DNA of 64,000 nt from PALSA-505 sp035308365 (lineage in GTDB: Bacteria; Actinomycetota; Actinomycetes; Streptosporangiales; Streptosporangiaceae), in contig DATGGU010000160.1 in NCBI GenBank assembly GCA_035308365.1, positions 1 through 64,000 on the forward strand, given 5' to 3'. Below, piece after piece: positions 1 through 7,529 of the stretch; the stretch's first letter is position 1; the number at the start of each line of letters is the position of its first letter. A model generated the notes under the pieces. The model made no database searches. It saw only the letters and a list, made by a program, of their open reading frames with translations, and was not told the origin of the DNA. Position numbers and translations under genes: made by a program.

Positions 1-228
1 GAGTTCGGGATCTCGCAGCCGGCCGTGTCGCAGCACCTCCGGGTGCTGCGGGACAGCGGGTTCGCGTCGGTGCGGCCAGAGGGCACCCGGCGGCTGTACG
101 CGGTGCGCGGCGAGCCGCTGCGCGAGGTGGATGAGTGGCTCGGCCGCTTCCGCCGGTTCTGGGAGCCGCATCTCGAGGCGCTGGCAACCGAGCTGGCCCG
201 CGGCAGACGGGAAGGGGACGCCTCATGA
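1..228 (+). CDS. ArsR-family HTH regulator, C-terminal part (5' end outside window)
   Basis: The reading frame is open from the first base, so the gene begins upstream of the window. The visible 75 residues start in the recognition helix (ISQPAVSQHLRVLRDSGF), continue through the beta-wing (VRPEGTRRLYAV) and end in a short C-terminal helix. This is the usual layout of small winged-helix ArsR/SmtB repressors. No metal-binding cysteines are visible in the part present, so it may be a non-metal ArsR member of the type paired with SRPBCC proteins. Its stop overlaps the next start (ATGA), so the two genes are translationally coupled. Confidence 0.85.
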   Translation, partial: EFGISQPAVSQHLRVLRDSGFASVRPEGTRRLYAVRGEPLREVDEWLGRFRRFWEPHLEALATELARGRREGDAS

Positions 229-866
229 TCGACGTCAGCCAGCAGATCAATTCGGCCCGGCGCCAGGTGGGCAGCCGGACACTCGACGTGGGCCAGGCCC
301 GGGTCATGACCATCGGCCGGACGTACCCGGCCTCGATCACCGACGTCTGGTCGGCATGCACCAGCCCCGAGCGCATCGCCCGCTGGTTCCTGCCGGTGTC
401 CGGCGATCTGCGGCTGGGTGGCCACTACCAGCTCGAAGGCAACGCCGGCGGCAAGATCGAGCGGTGCGAGCCGCCGGTGGGCTTCGCCGCGACCTGGGAG
501 TTCGGCGGCAGCGTGTCCTGGATCGAGGTGCGGCTGACCGCCCTGGCGCCGGAGTCGACGCGGTTCGAGCTGGACCACATCGCGCCGGTCGATGAGCACT
601 GGGACCAGTTCGGCCCCGGCGCCGTCGGGATCGGCTGGGACCTGGCGCTGCTTGGCCTGGACCTCCATCTGCTGGGTGGTGAGCTGGCCGGCTCCGCGCA
701 GAAGGCGGCGTGGCTGGGATCCGCCGAGGGGCAGCGGTTCGTCGCGCTCAGCGGCGAACAGTGGTGTGCGGCTCACATCGCGGCTGGCGAGGATGAGGCT
801 GTGGCCCGGGCGGCGGCCGGGCGGACCACTGCGGCCTATACCGGTACTCCCCCGGCGGCCTCCTGA
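225..866 (+). CDS. SRPBCC/AHSA1-type START-like domain protein
   Basis: A 213-residue protein. The ATG at 225 overlaps the ArsR stop (ATGA). After about 35 residues it shows the typical beginning of an AHSA1/SRPBCC fold: RTYPASITDVWSACTSPERI, then RWFLPV, and a conserved Trp/Phe-rich strand (FAATWEFGG). These helix-grip proteins form a hydrophobic cavity, and the actinobacterial ones lie next to ArsR repressors in the same order as here. The ligand is unknown. The C-terminal helix (GWDLALLGLDLHLLG) is normal for the family. I infer co-regulation with the ArsR gene; no promoter separates them. Confidence 0.8.
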   Translation: MIDVSQQINSARRQVGSRTLDVGQARVMTIGRTYPASITDVWSACTSPERIARWFLPVSGDLRLGGHYQLEGNAGGKIERCEPPVGFAATWEFGGSVSWIEVRLTALAPESTRFELDHIAPVDEHWDQFGPGAVGIGWDLALLGLDLHLLGGELAGSAQKAAWLGSAEGQRFVALSGEQWCAAHIAAGEDEAVARAAAGRTTAAYTGTPPAAS

Positions 867-998
867 CCGGGCGGCCTGGCCCGGCGGCAGGAAGCCGGGC
901 AGGACCGTACCGGGGCCGGGGTGTGGGCTGGCCTGTGCCGCCCGGTCGATGGGACATCACCCCCGGTTGGAGTGTGGGCTGACCGTGGTGGTGGTGGT

Positions 999-1030
999 GC
1001 GGGCCGGGCCCCGGTTGGGGTCCGGCCCGC
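999..1030. terminator. Strong hairpin between convergent genes
   Basis: Arms 999-1007 (GCGGGCCGG) and 1022-1030 (CCGGCCCGC) are perfectly complementary. They continue inward through a G.U pair into CCCC/GGGG around a GGTT loop, giving about 14 stacked pairs. The hairpin lies just past the stop of the leftward secreted-protein gene and faces the rightward SRPBCC gene, so it can act in both directions. No clear U-tract is present, as is common in actinomycetes. Confidence 0.6.
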
Positions 1031-1049
1031 GTGCGGGTGGGGCTGGGTC

Positions 1050-1910
1050 TTACTTGGACGCGGTGGGCTGGGTGGCCTCGGCCCGCTGAAGGATGGCCCG
1101 GGCGGTCTGCAACTCCCTGGCGACCGGGCGCAGGGCGGCTATCCGTGCGCTGAGCCGCCGCAGGCCGGGTAGCTCCTTGCGGAGGCCGAGCAGGCCGCCG
1201 CCGGTGGACGGCGTGGTGGTGTTGCTGGCCGCGCTGCTCGCGCCGGGTAGCAGTCCGGCCAGGCCACCGGTCAGGCCACCGAGGGCGCCGAGTGGGCCGC
1301 TCGAACCGGTCGCGCCGCCCAGGCTGCCGGTGAGGCCACCGAGGCTGCCGGTGAGGCCGCTGGTCAGGCCGCCGAGGCCGGCGGTCCCGCCGGTCACGCC
1401 GCCGAGCGTGCCGGTGAGGCCACCGGTGACCCCACCGAGCGAGCTGGTCAGGCTGCTGATCAGGCCGCCGATGAGCGGCAGGCCGCTGAGCAGGTTCAGC
1501 ACGGTGGTCAGCAGGCTGCTCACCAGGCCGACGAGCCCGGACACGCCGGAACCGGAGCCGGTGAGGCCGGACAGCGCGCCGGTGGCGCCGTTGAGTGTGC
1601 CGGTGGCGCTGCTGAGCGGACCGGACGCCGCGCCGGTGACGCCGCTGACAGTGTTGCCGACGTTGCTCGTGGCACCGTTGACAGCGTTGGTGGCGCTGTT
1701 GGTGGCGCCGCTGACGGCGTTGCTGGGCGTGCTGGTCGCGCCCGTGGACGCGCCGGATGCCGGGCTGGTCACGCCGGAGATCGCACCAGTGATCGCATTG
1801 GGTGCGGGCGGTGTGCTGGCTTGCGCCGCCAGCGCCGGTCCCGAGGTGGATATTACGCACGCGAGAGCCGTCGCCGAGGCGATGCTCCCGAGAACGATTC
1901 GTTTATTCAC
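1050..1910 (-). CDS. Secreted Gly/Ser/Thr-rich low-complexity repeat protein
   Basis: I start the gene at the GTG at 1910 because GGAG lies 6 nt upstream; an ATG four codons earlier has no ribosome site. The 286-residue product begins NKRIVLGS and has a signal peptide ending in PALAAQA, with predicted cleavage after ALA. The mature part has an Ala/Ser/Asn/Thr-rich stretch, then many irregular repeats of the GLTGSLGG / GVTGG type, then a charged helical C-terminus (KELPGLRRLSARIAAL). No enzymatic domain is visible. Such proteins could be cell-envelope or hypha-surface components, but that is inference. The open frame continues upstream into an unrelated acyl-CoA-synthetase remnant, which should not be merged into this protein. 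Confidence 0.7.
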   Translation of the reverse strand: MNKRIVLGSIASATALACVISTSGPALAAQASTPPAPNAITGAISGVTSPASGASTGATSTPSNAVSGATNSATNAVNGATSNVGNTVSGVTGAASGPLSSATGTLNGATGALSGLTGSGSGVSGLVGLVSSLLTTVLNLLSGLPLIGGLISSLTSSLGGVTGGLTGTLGGVTGGTAGLGGLTSGLTGSLGGLTGSLGGATGSSGPLGALGGLTGGLAGLLPGASSAASNTTTPSTGGGLLGLRKELPGLRRLSARIAALRPVARELQTARAILQRAEATQPTASK

Positions 1911-2081
1911 TACACGCTCCATTCCGAATGAGAATGGGAGGACGCCAAGGCCGTGATGTGCGGTTACGTGTCCCCCGTCACGCGCGGTACTTACCCGGTT
2001 ACTGATCTTGCTCAAACATGATCGGCTTGCGTTAGCCCAGGAAGACGGGCATGTGACCGAGCGCGGGACGGCTCGGATGGC

Positions 2082-2387
2082 GCGCTCGTGACCGGCCCGG
2101 TACGGGTCGCGCAGGTGCGGCTTGCGGAGCTGGCCGGCCGGGTCGCGGGGCATGCCGGCGATGAAGCCGATGCTCCTCGGCCATTTCATTTTGGCCAGCC
2201 GCCCCGCCAGCGAGGCCATTAGCCCGGCGGCGAGATCCGGGCCAGGCTGCTGGCCGGCGGCCGGCTGGATGACAGCCTTGATCTGCTCGCCCCAGTCCTC
2301 ATCCGGCACGCCGAACACGGCCACGCCGGCGACCTTGGGATGGGCCATCAGCTCGGCTTCGACCGACGTGATCTTGGTGGTCAGAGG
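2082..2387 (-). pseudogene. C-terminal remnant of an acyl-CoA synthetase (AMP-binding enzyme)
   Basis: About 100 residues match the C-terminal swivel domain of acyl-CoA/medium-chain synthetases: SVEAELMAHPKVAGVAVFG, PDEDWGEQIKAV, and PRDPAGQLRKPHLRDPY. The first 300 to 400 residues of such an enzyme are missing. The remnant begins immediately after the stop codon of the pfkB-like gene, in the same frame, so a deletion joined the two. The catalytic lysine usually found in the PxxxxGK motif is glutamine here (AGQ). No start codon or ribosome site fits, so it is probably not expressed as a functional protein. Confidence 0.75.
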
Positions 2388-3254
2388 TTATCCGGGTGGG
2401 TCGATCCGGACTTTGGGGATCAGGTGCTCGTAGGTGGTCAGGTCTACTTCCCCGGCGGGGGTTGCGGCGGCGGCCAGGGCGATGGCGTGGCGGAGGCGGT
2501 CGGGCCAGGACCAGTTGAGCAGGACGCCGGGGACCAGGCCGGCGACCAGGGCGTCGCGGGGCCATGGTGGGGCTGCTGCCAGGTGAGGAATGGCGGCCTG
2601 CCACTGCTTGTCCGGGGTGATGATGTGGACCTTGTGGCCGGTCAGCAGGGCTACGGCGCCCGCACCGGCCGTCAGCAGGAGGTGGGGGTCCGGGGTTTCG
2701 TCGGGAATGACCAGGGCGGGGCGGCGGGGGGCGGCGTGCTGGAGGGCGGGGCCACCGGTGGCGAGGATGGCCGGGATGCCGGCTTCGGCGGCGTAGGTGG
2801 CCAGGGTGGCGTAGATCTCCGAAGGCATTCCGGCCGGGAGGCTGCCACACAGGACGACGGCGGTGGCGTCGGCGAGCAGACGGCGGTAGTCGGCGGCGAA
2901 GCGGCCCAGTTCCTCGGTGGTGATGTAGGGGGGCGGCTCGCTGAACCTGAGGTGGCGTCCGGTGGACTCGTCCAGGATTTCGGTGCGGCGGCGGGACTGG
3001 CTGGCAATCCTGGTGAAGGCGGTGGGGATGCCACCTTGGGCCAGGTCGGCGCGGATCAGCTCGCCGGTCCCGCCGCCGGCGAAGCCTGCCGCGAGTACCT
3101 CGTGGCCGAAGGTGTGCAGGACACGGGCCACGGCGACGCCGCGGCCGCCCGCGCGGTGCCGGACGTGGCTGACCTGGTTGGTGGCGTCCCAGCGGAGCCG
3201 GGGGGTCTGGCAGGAGACGCTGAGTGCGGCGTTGAGCGTGATGGTGACGATCAC
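2388..3254 (-). CDS. PfkB-family sugar (phosphate) kinase, 1-phosphofructokinase-like, with altered ATP loop
   Basis: A 288-residue protein beginning MIVTITLNAALSVSC, the pattern of FruK/LacC-type 1-phosphofructokinases. It has the substrate-binding GGRGVAVARVLHTFG segment near residue 36 and a middle domain with VVLCGSLPAGM. The C-terminal anion-hole motif, normally GAGD, reads PWPRDALVAGL: the catalytic Asp remains but the Gly-Ala-Gly is gone. The usual Asn before it is also absent. Activity is therefore doubtful. The start overlaps the preceding flavodoxin-like ORF by ATGA. Both neighbours are decayed, so this gene may also be degenerating. Confidence 0.7.
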   Translation of the reverse strand: MIVTITLNAALSVSCQTPRLRWDATNQVSHVRHRAGGRGVAVARVLHTFGHEVLAAGFAGGGTGELIRADLAQGGIPTAFTRIASQSRRRTEILDESTGRHLRFSEPPPYITTEELGRFAADYRRLLADATAVVLCGSLPAGMPSEIYATLATYAAEAGIPAILATGGPALQHAAPRRPALVIPDETPDPHLLLTAGAGAVALLTGHKVHIITPDKQWQAAIPHLAAAPPWPRDALVAGLVPGVLLNWSWPDRLRHAIALAAAATPAGEVDLTTYEHLIPKVRIDPPG

Positions 3255-3496
3255 GGGCAGGCCGTTTCGGCCTGCCCGGCGGCCAGGGTGGCGGCGAGTT
3301 CCCAGCAGGACCCCAGGCCGGCCCCGGCGGGCTCGCCGGTTACCCAGACCGGGGGACGGCTGCGGCGCCAGTCAAGGCCGGTGGCGATGGACTCGACCGC
3401 ATCGACCGCACCGGTGGTGTCGCTGTTGCCATCCATCGCCGCCTCGAACATAGCCTGGATGGCAGGGGTGTGGTGGACGACGAGCAGGCTGGCCAT
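3251..3496 (-). pseudogene. Internally deleted flavodoxin / NAD(P)H-dependent FMN reductase-like gene
   Basis: The 81 codons start like actinobacterial flavodoxin-family proteins (LLVVHHTPAIQAMFEA, the beta1-loop-alpha1 of the FMN fold). They then jump to the family's C-terminal segment (GNSDTTGAVDAVESIATGL, WRRSRPP, CWELAATLAA). About 90 central residues, including most of the flavin site, are missing. The reading frame is kept across the deletion, so a short protein could still be made, but it cannot fold as a flavodoxin. The end overlaps the kinase start (ATGA), showing a former operon. The family assignment is from recalled consensus, not a search. Confidence 0.65.
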
Positions 3497-3593
3497 CAGG
3501 CCGATCTTAGTGGGGCGCGACTCGGTATCGCCGGGACCGCACGCAACGTTCCGGGATAACTACCGGGGTACCGGGTAGGGGCGCGGGCTGCGC

Positions 3594-3660
3594 TACCATC
3601 GATGTATTCTTAACCAAATAGATCGGTTTTATCGTCAAATAAATCCTGCCTCCCTGGGAG
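3594..3660 (+). promoter_or_regulatory. Putative -10 element, AT-rich leader and Shine-Dalgarno of the sulfotransferase gene
   Basis: TACCAT at 3594-3599 fits an actinobacterial -10. It is followed by an unusually AT-rich leader of about 60 nt and then GGGAG at 3656-3660, 5 nt before the ATG at 3666. Confidence 0.4.
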
Positions 3661-3665
3661 ACAGA

Positions 3666-4655
3666 ATGACACTGCCCGACTTCCTGGTAATCGGAGCCCC
3701 CAAGGCTGGCACCACGGCGCTGCACGCGGCGCTCGCCCAGCATCCGGGGCTGTACATGTCCGCGGTGAAGGAGCCGAAGTTCTTCCTCTCCGACGGGCCA
3801 CCGCCCGCCCGCGGCGGCCCGGGCGACGTGCAGACCTACCGCGAGCACATCTGGCGGCGGGCGGACTACGAGGCGCTCTTCGACCCCGCGCCGCCGGGCG
3901 CGCTGTGTGGCGAGTCGACCCCGCTGTACCTGCATGACCTGGACGCGCACCAGCGGATCCGCGATCTGGTGCCGGACGTCAAGCTGATCGCGGTGCTGCG
4001 GGATCCGGTCGAGCGGGCGCACTCCAACTGGACGCACCTGTGGTCGGCCGGGCTCGAACCCATCGGCGACTTCGTCCGGGCCTGCGAGCAGGAACCGCAG
4101 CGGGCCGAGGCTGGCTGGGCCAGCTTCTGGCACTACACCGGCCTCGGCAAGTACGGCGGGCAACTGGAGCATCTGTACCGCGTCTTCCCGCGCGATCAGG
4201 TCCTGATCCTGCGGTACCTCTCGCTGGTCGACGACCCGGCGCAGACGCTGGACCGGATCTGCGCGTTCCTCGGCGTCGAGCCGGGGAGGATCGGCTCGGT
4301 GCCCAGGCAGAACGTGACCGCGCACCCAGCGGCCACGCTGCGCTATCGCACCCTGGCGCGGACCCTGCGGATCGCCGCGGCCACCGGCAGGTTCCTGCCC
4401 GGCCGGGCAGCGGCCTCGGTGACGAACTCGCTGGAGCACCAGCTCCAGCGCAGCGCTCCCCCGCGCCAGCCGCTGACCTGGGGTGAACGTGAGCTGGTGC
4501 TGCCGAAGTTCGAGGCCGACATCCGGCTGCTCGAACAGGTGACCGGGGACGACTTCAGCTTCTGGCTGCGGCCCAGGGAGCGGTCCGGCGGCATGGTGGG
4601 CAGCAGGCCCGACGGGCAGCGCCAGGCCAGGAACGGCCAGCCGCGCGCGGCGTGA
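3666..4655 (+). CDS. Sulfotransferase family protein (PAPS-dependent)
   Basis: A 329-residue protein. The 5'-phosphosulfate-binding loop GAPKAGTT is at residues 10-17 and the 3'-phosphate motif with RDPVERAHSNW at 112-122. This is the order expected for bacterial PAPS-dependent sulfotransferases related to heparan/NodH-type enzymes. A KEPKFF motif at 35-40 and WxHYTGLGKYG near 150 are also typical. The acceptor is unknown; a cell-wall glycan, lipid or secondary metabolite is possible. No PAPS-synthesis genes are nearby. Transcription is convergent with the beta-propeller gene. Confidence 0.85.
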   Translation: MTLPDFLVIGAPKAGTTALHAALAQHPGLYMSAVKEPKFFLSDGPPPARGGPGDVQTYREHIWRRADYEALFDPAPPGALCGESTPLYLHDLDAHQRIRDLVPDVKLIAVLRDPVERAHSNWTHLWSAGLEPIGDFVRACEQEPQRAEAGWASFWHYTGLGKYGGQLEHLYRVFPRDQVLILRYLSLVDDPAQTLDRICAFLGVEPGRIGSVPRQNVTAHPAATLRYRTLARTLRIAAATGRFLPGRAAASVTNSLEHQLQRSAPPRQPLTWGERELVLPKFEADIRLLEQVTGDDFSFWLRPRERSGGMVGSRPDGQRQARNGQPRAA

Positions 4656-4682
4656 CCCCGGGTGGCTGCCCCGGGCTGCCGG

Positions 4683-5594
4683 TCAGCGCAGCTCGGTCCT
4701 GAGCTCGTGGGCATGGTCGGGCCTGGCCATCTCGTAGTAGATCCTGCGGCTGCCATCGGGCAGCGGCACGATGGTCAGATAGCGCAGGCCCCCGGCGCTG
4801 TGCGGGGACTGGGCCAGCGGGCCGGTGCCGAACGCGGCGAGTGTGGTCGGCTCGTCGCCGACCGCCACCCCGGTGCGTTCCTCGAAGTTCTCCTCGGCGG
4901 TGGCCCGGCCGTCGTAGTAGGCGATGATCTTGTCCTGGGCGAACTGGACCGCGCTGACCCGCACTCCCCTGGCGTCCCACTCGCCGGGACGGACGCCGAG
5001 CGCGGTGCCGTGCCAGGTCCAGTCGAAGCCGTCCACGCTGGTGGCGTAGTCGGTGACCATCCGGTCGGTCTCTTCCAGGTTTTCCAGCGGGTGGCAGGAC
5101 GCCCACAGGTGCCACAAGCCGCCGGAGTACACGATGACCGGGTCCTTGACCGCGGTCTTGGGGTCGCCGGGCAGCGTGACCCGGATCTGCCTGATGTCGA
5201 ACTCGGCCGGGCTGGCGGCCTCGATCAGCTCGACCTGCCAGTGCTTGGTCCCGAACGTGCCGCAGCTCAGGTACAGCCGCCACCTCCCGTCCGGCGTCCT
5301 GGTCAGGCAGGGCCGTTCCAGCGACTCGGCGCCCACCTCTTCCTTGGTGATGGTGAGCAGCCGGTCGAACCGCACGCCGTCGCCGGACCTGGCGATCTCC
5401 ACGGCGTAGCCGCGTCCCATGCCGATCGGGCGCCGCAACCGGTAGGCCAGGTAGATGTCTCCGTCCCACTCCAGGGCGCAGGGTGCCCCGGCCCAGTAGC
5501 CTGGCCCACTTCCCGGTGGTGCCACGGCGACCACGGACTGGCCGGGCCGTGGCACCAGAAATTCGTCTTCGAAACCGTCCTTGGCGTCAGTCAC
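4683..5594 (-). CDS. Five-bladed beta-propeller protein, glycoside-hydrolase-like (GH43/GH32/GH130 fold)
   Basis: A 303-residue protein without a signal peptide. Repeated strands such as CALEWDGDIYLAYRL, DGRWRLYLSCGTFG, KDPVIVYSGGLWHLWASC and KIIAYYDGRA alternate with short acidic turns, as in five-bladed propellers of glycosidases and glycoside phosphorylases. Candidate acidic residues are in KDPVIV and EERTG. I cannot assign a substrate. The start overlaps the stop of the upstream MFS gene (ATGA), so transporter and hydrolase are probably made together and may act on the same sugar or glycoside. Confidence 0.6.
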   Translation of the reverse strand: MTDAKDGFEDEFLVPRPGQSVVAVAPPGSGPGYWAGAPCALEWDGDIYLAYRLRRPIGMGRGYAVEIARSGDGVRFDRLLTITKEEVGAESLERPCLTRTPDGRWRLYLSCGTFGTKHWQVELIEAASPAEFDIRQIRVTLPGDPKTAVKDPVIVYSGGLWHLWASCHPLENLEETDRMVTDYATSVDGFDWTWHGTALGVRPGEWDARGVRVSAVQFAQDKIIAYYDGRATAEENFEERTGVAVGDEPTTLAAFGTGPLAQSPHSAGGLRYLTIVPLPDGSRRIYYEMARPDHAHELRTELR

Positions 5595-6865
5595 ATTGTC
5601 ATGCTAGACACGATCGCCGGCGCCTGCGCCGGCTCTTCCCGAGCCGGGACCGAGGGCATCGTCCTGACCTCGCGTGGGATGAGAGCCAGGGCGGAGGACA
5701 CCAGGATGAGCCCGGCACCGGCGTACTGGGTGGCCGAGACGCCGATCGCGGCGGCGATCGGGCCGGCTGCCAGCGCCCCGGCCGGCATCGCCATGGTCGA
5801 GCCCAGCACGTCGTAGGAGGAGACCCGGGCCAGCCGGTCCGGCGGGATGTGCGTGGCCATCGTGACGGTCCACTGGACCATCATCGCCTCCACGGCCGCC
5901 CCGACGGCGAACGAGCACAGGCAGACCAGTGGCAGCGGCCACAGCATCGCCAGCGCCAGTGTCGGCAGGGCGATCGTCATGCCGATGAGCACGACGAACA
6001 GCACGGGCCGCCGCGGCGTGTACCGCAGCGAGAGCAGCCCGCCGGCGATGAAGCCGACCGACTCCGCGGCGGTGATCGCACCCCAGGCCGCGGGGCCGCC
6101 CAGGTGAGATTTGGCCACCGCGGGCCCGAGCACCTGGAAGCCGCCGTACCAGGCCATCATCACGACCAGGTACTGAGCCACGGTCACCCACAGCCAGGTG
6201 CGCGACCAGAACTCCGACCACCCGTCGCGCAGTTCGCGGACGATGCCGTGGGTCTGCGTACGCTCGGCCGCCACCGCCCGCATGCTCAGCAGCACGGGAA
6301 CGGTGCCGATCATGCCGAGGCCGCAGACGGCCAGCGCCCAGCCGGGGCCGATGGCCGCGACCACCAGTCCGGCGATGGCGGCCCCGCCCATCTGGCCGGC
6401 ATTCATCATCATCCGGCTCAGCGCGCTGGCCTGGGTCAGCAGCCTGCCGGGCACGACCCTGGGCAGCAGCGCCTGCGAGGCCGGATAGAACAAGGCCATC
6501 CCGGTGCCCGTCACCCACTCCAGGGCGATCATCTGCCACAGCCGGGGATGACCGGTGAGGACGAGCAGGCCGAAGGTTCCCTCGCCCAGGGCGATCATCA
6601 GGTTCCCCGCGATGATCACCCGCTGCGGTGGCATACGGTCCGCGAAGACCCCGCCGAGCAGGGCGAACACCAGCGTCGGCGCGATCTGCGCGGCCAGTAC
6701 GTAGGACAGATCCGCCGTCGAGCCGGTCGCGTCGAGGACCGCGAAGGCGACACCCACCAGCGAGAACGCGAACGCGCCAGGCGCCAGCAGCCGATCGGCG
6801 AGCAGCAGCCTGAAATCACGAACGGCCAGCACCGGAAACCGGGCGGTCAACGCGCGCGCAGGCAT
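5591..6865 (-). CDS. MFS transporter (enterobactin-exporter / MFS_3 type)
   Basis: I take the ATG at 6865 (MPARALTARFPVL), giving 424 residues. A longer frame adds 23 residues with no membrane or family character. The protein has about 12 hydrophobic segments and the MFS_3 hallmark FRLLLADRLLAPGAFAFSLVG at the N-terminus. The loop motif GGVFADRMPPQRVI lies after TM2. Family members export siderophores, drugs or peptides. It ends with an ATGA overlap into the beta-propeller gene. Confidence 0.8.
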   Translation of the reverse strand: MPARALTARFPVLAVRDFRLLLADRLLAPGAFAFSLVGVAFAVLDATGSTADLSYVLAAQIAPTLVFALLGGVFADRMPPQRVIIAGNLMIALGEGTFGLLVLTGHPRLWQMIALEWVTGTGMALFYPASQALLPRVVPGRLLTQASALSRMMMNAGQMGGAAIAGLVVAAIGPGWALAVCGLGMIGTVPVLLSMRAVAAERTQTHGIVRELRDGWSEFWSRTWLWVTVAQYLVVMMAWYGGFQVLGPAVAKSHLGGPAAWGAITAAESVGFIAGGLLSLRYTPRRPVLFVVLIGMTIALPTLALAMLWPLPLVCLCSFAVGAAVEAMMVQWTVTMATHIPPDRLARVSSYDVLGSTMAMPAGALAAGPIAAAIGVSATQYAGAGLILVSSALALIPREVRTMPSVPAREEPAQAPAIVSSMTM

Positions 6866-7113
6866 GGCAAGGCATCCGTTCAAGGTGGTCAGGGATGGGT
6901 TTCGACGGTATCCACGAACGCTCGGCGAGGGCAAACGTATTTCTCCGGTTGCGCCGGAAACGGCGCGCGGGCCACCCGCTGGCCGGCGGGAATGCGAGTG
7001 GGGTTCAAGGTTGCCGAGACGTGTCCTCAGCCTGTTGGACCGCTCCGGCCTGGGCCATGGGGATGCCCACCCGGTTGGGGGTGGTGCTAACCCCCGTTCA
7101 CTATGGTTGATCC

Positions 7114-7473
7114 GTGCGAGCGGTGACCGGCGGGCTGGCGGACGCGTGTTGCGTGGCCGCGTTCGTGGCTGTCGGCCGGGCCAGCCATACCGAGGGTGAG
7201 ACCCTGGCCGGGCTGGCCGGGACGGCGTGGCCGTTCCTGACCGGGCTGGCCGTGGGCTGGCTGGTCACCCGGGCCTGGCGGCGGCCCGCGGCCGTGCTGG
7301 GCGCGGGAGTGGGGGTGTGGCTGAGCACGGCCGCGCTGGGGATGGCGCTGCGGGTGGTGTCAGGGCAGGGCACCGCGGTCGCCTTCATCTTCGTGGCGCT
7401 GGCCTTCCTCGGGCTGTTCCTGCTGGGCTGGCGGGTGCTGGTTGGCAGGTTCGCGACAGCATCGTCCGGTTGA
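7114..7473 (+). CDS. DUF3054 family membrane protein
   Basis: A 119-residue protein starting with GTG, with four predicted transmembrane segments and the DUF3054 signature VGRASHTEG followed by FLTGLAVGWLVTRAWRRP. The family is widespread in actinobacteria and is an uncharacterised small integral membrane protein. The gene ends 56 nt before the DNA-repair gene and points the same way. A shared transcript is possible but not shown. Confidence 0.8.
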   Translation: MRAVTGGLADACCVAAFVAVGRASHTEGETLAGLAGTAWPFLTGLAVGWLVTRAWRRPAAVLGAGVGVWLSTAALGMALRVVSGQGTAVAFIFVALAFLGLFLLGWRVLVGRFATASSG

Positions 7474-7529
7474 GCGACGATGTCGCAAATTTGCTAGCGA
7501 CCCTTCGGGCGGCGGGGCAGCCTTGACGC

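Noticed and set aside
1911..2348. Extension of the secreted protein to a start at 2348
   Set aside because: The added residues belong to an acyl-CoA synthetase C-terminus, and the signal peptide would become internal.
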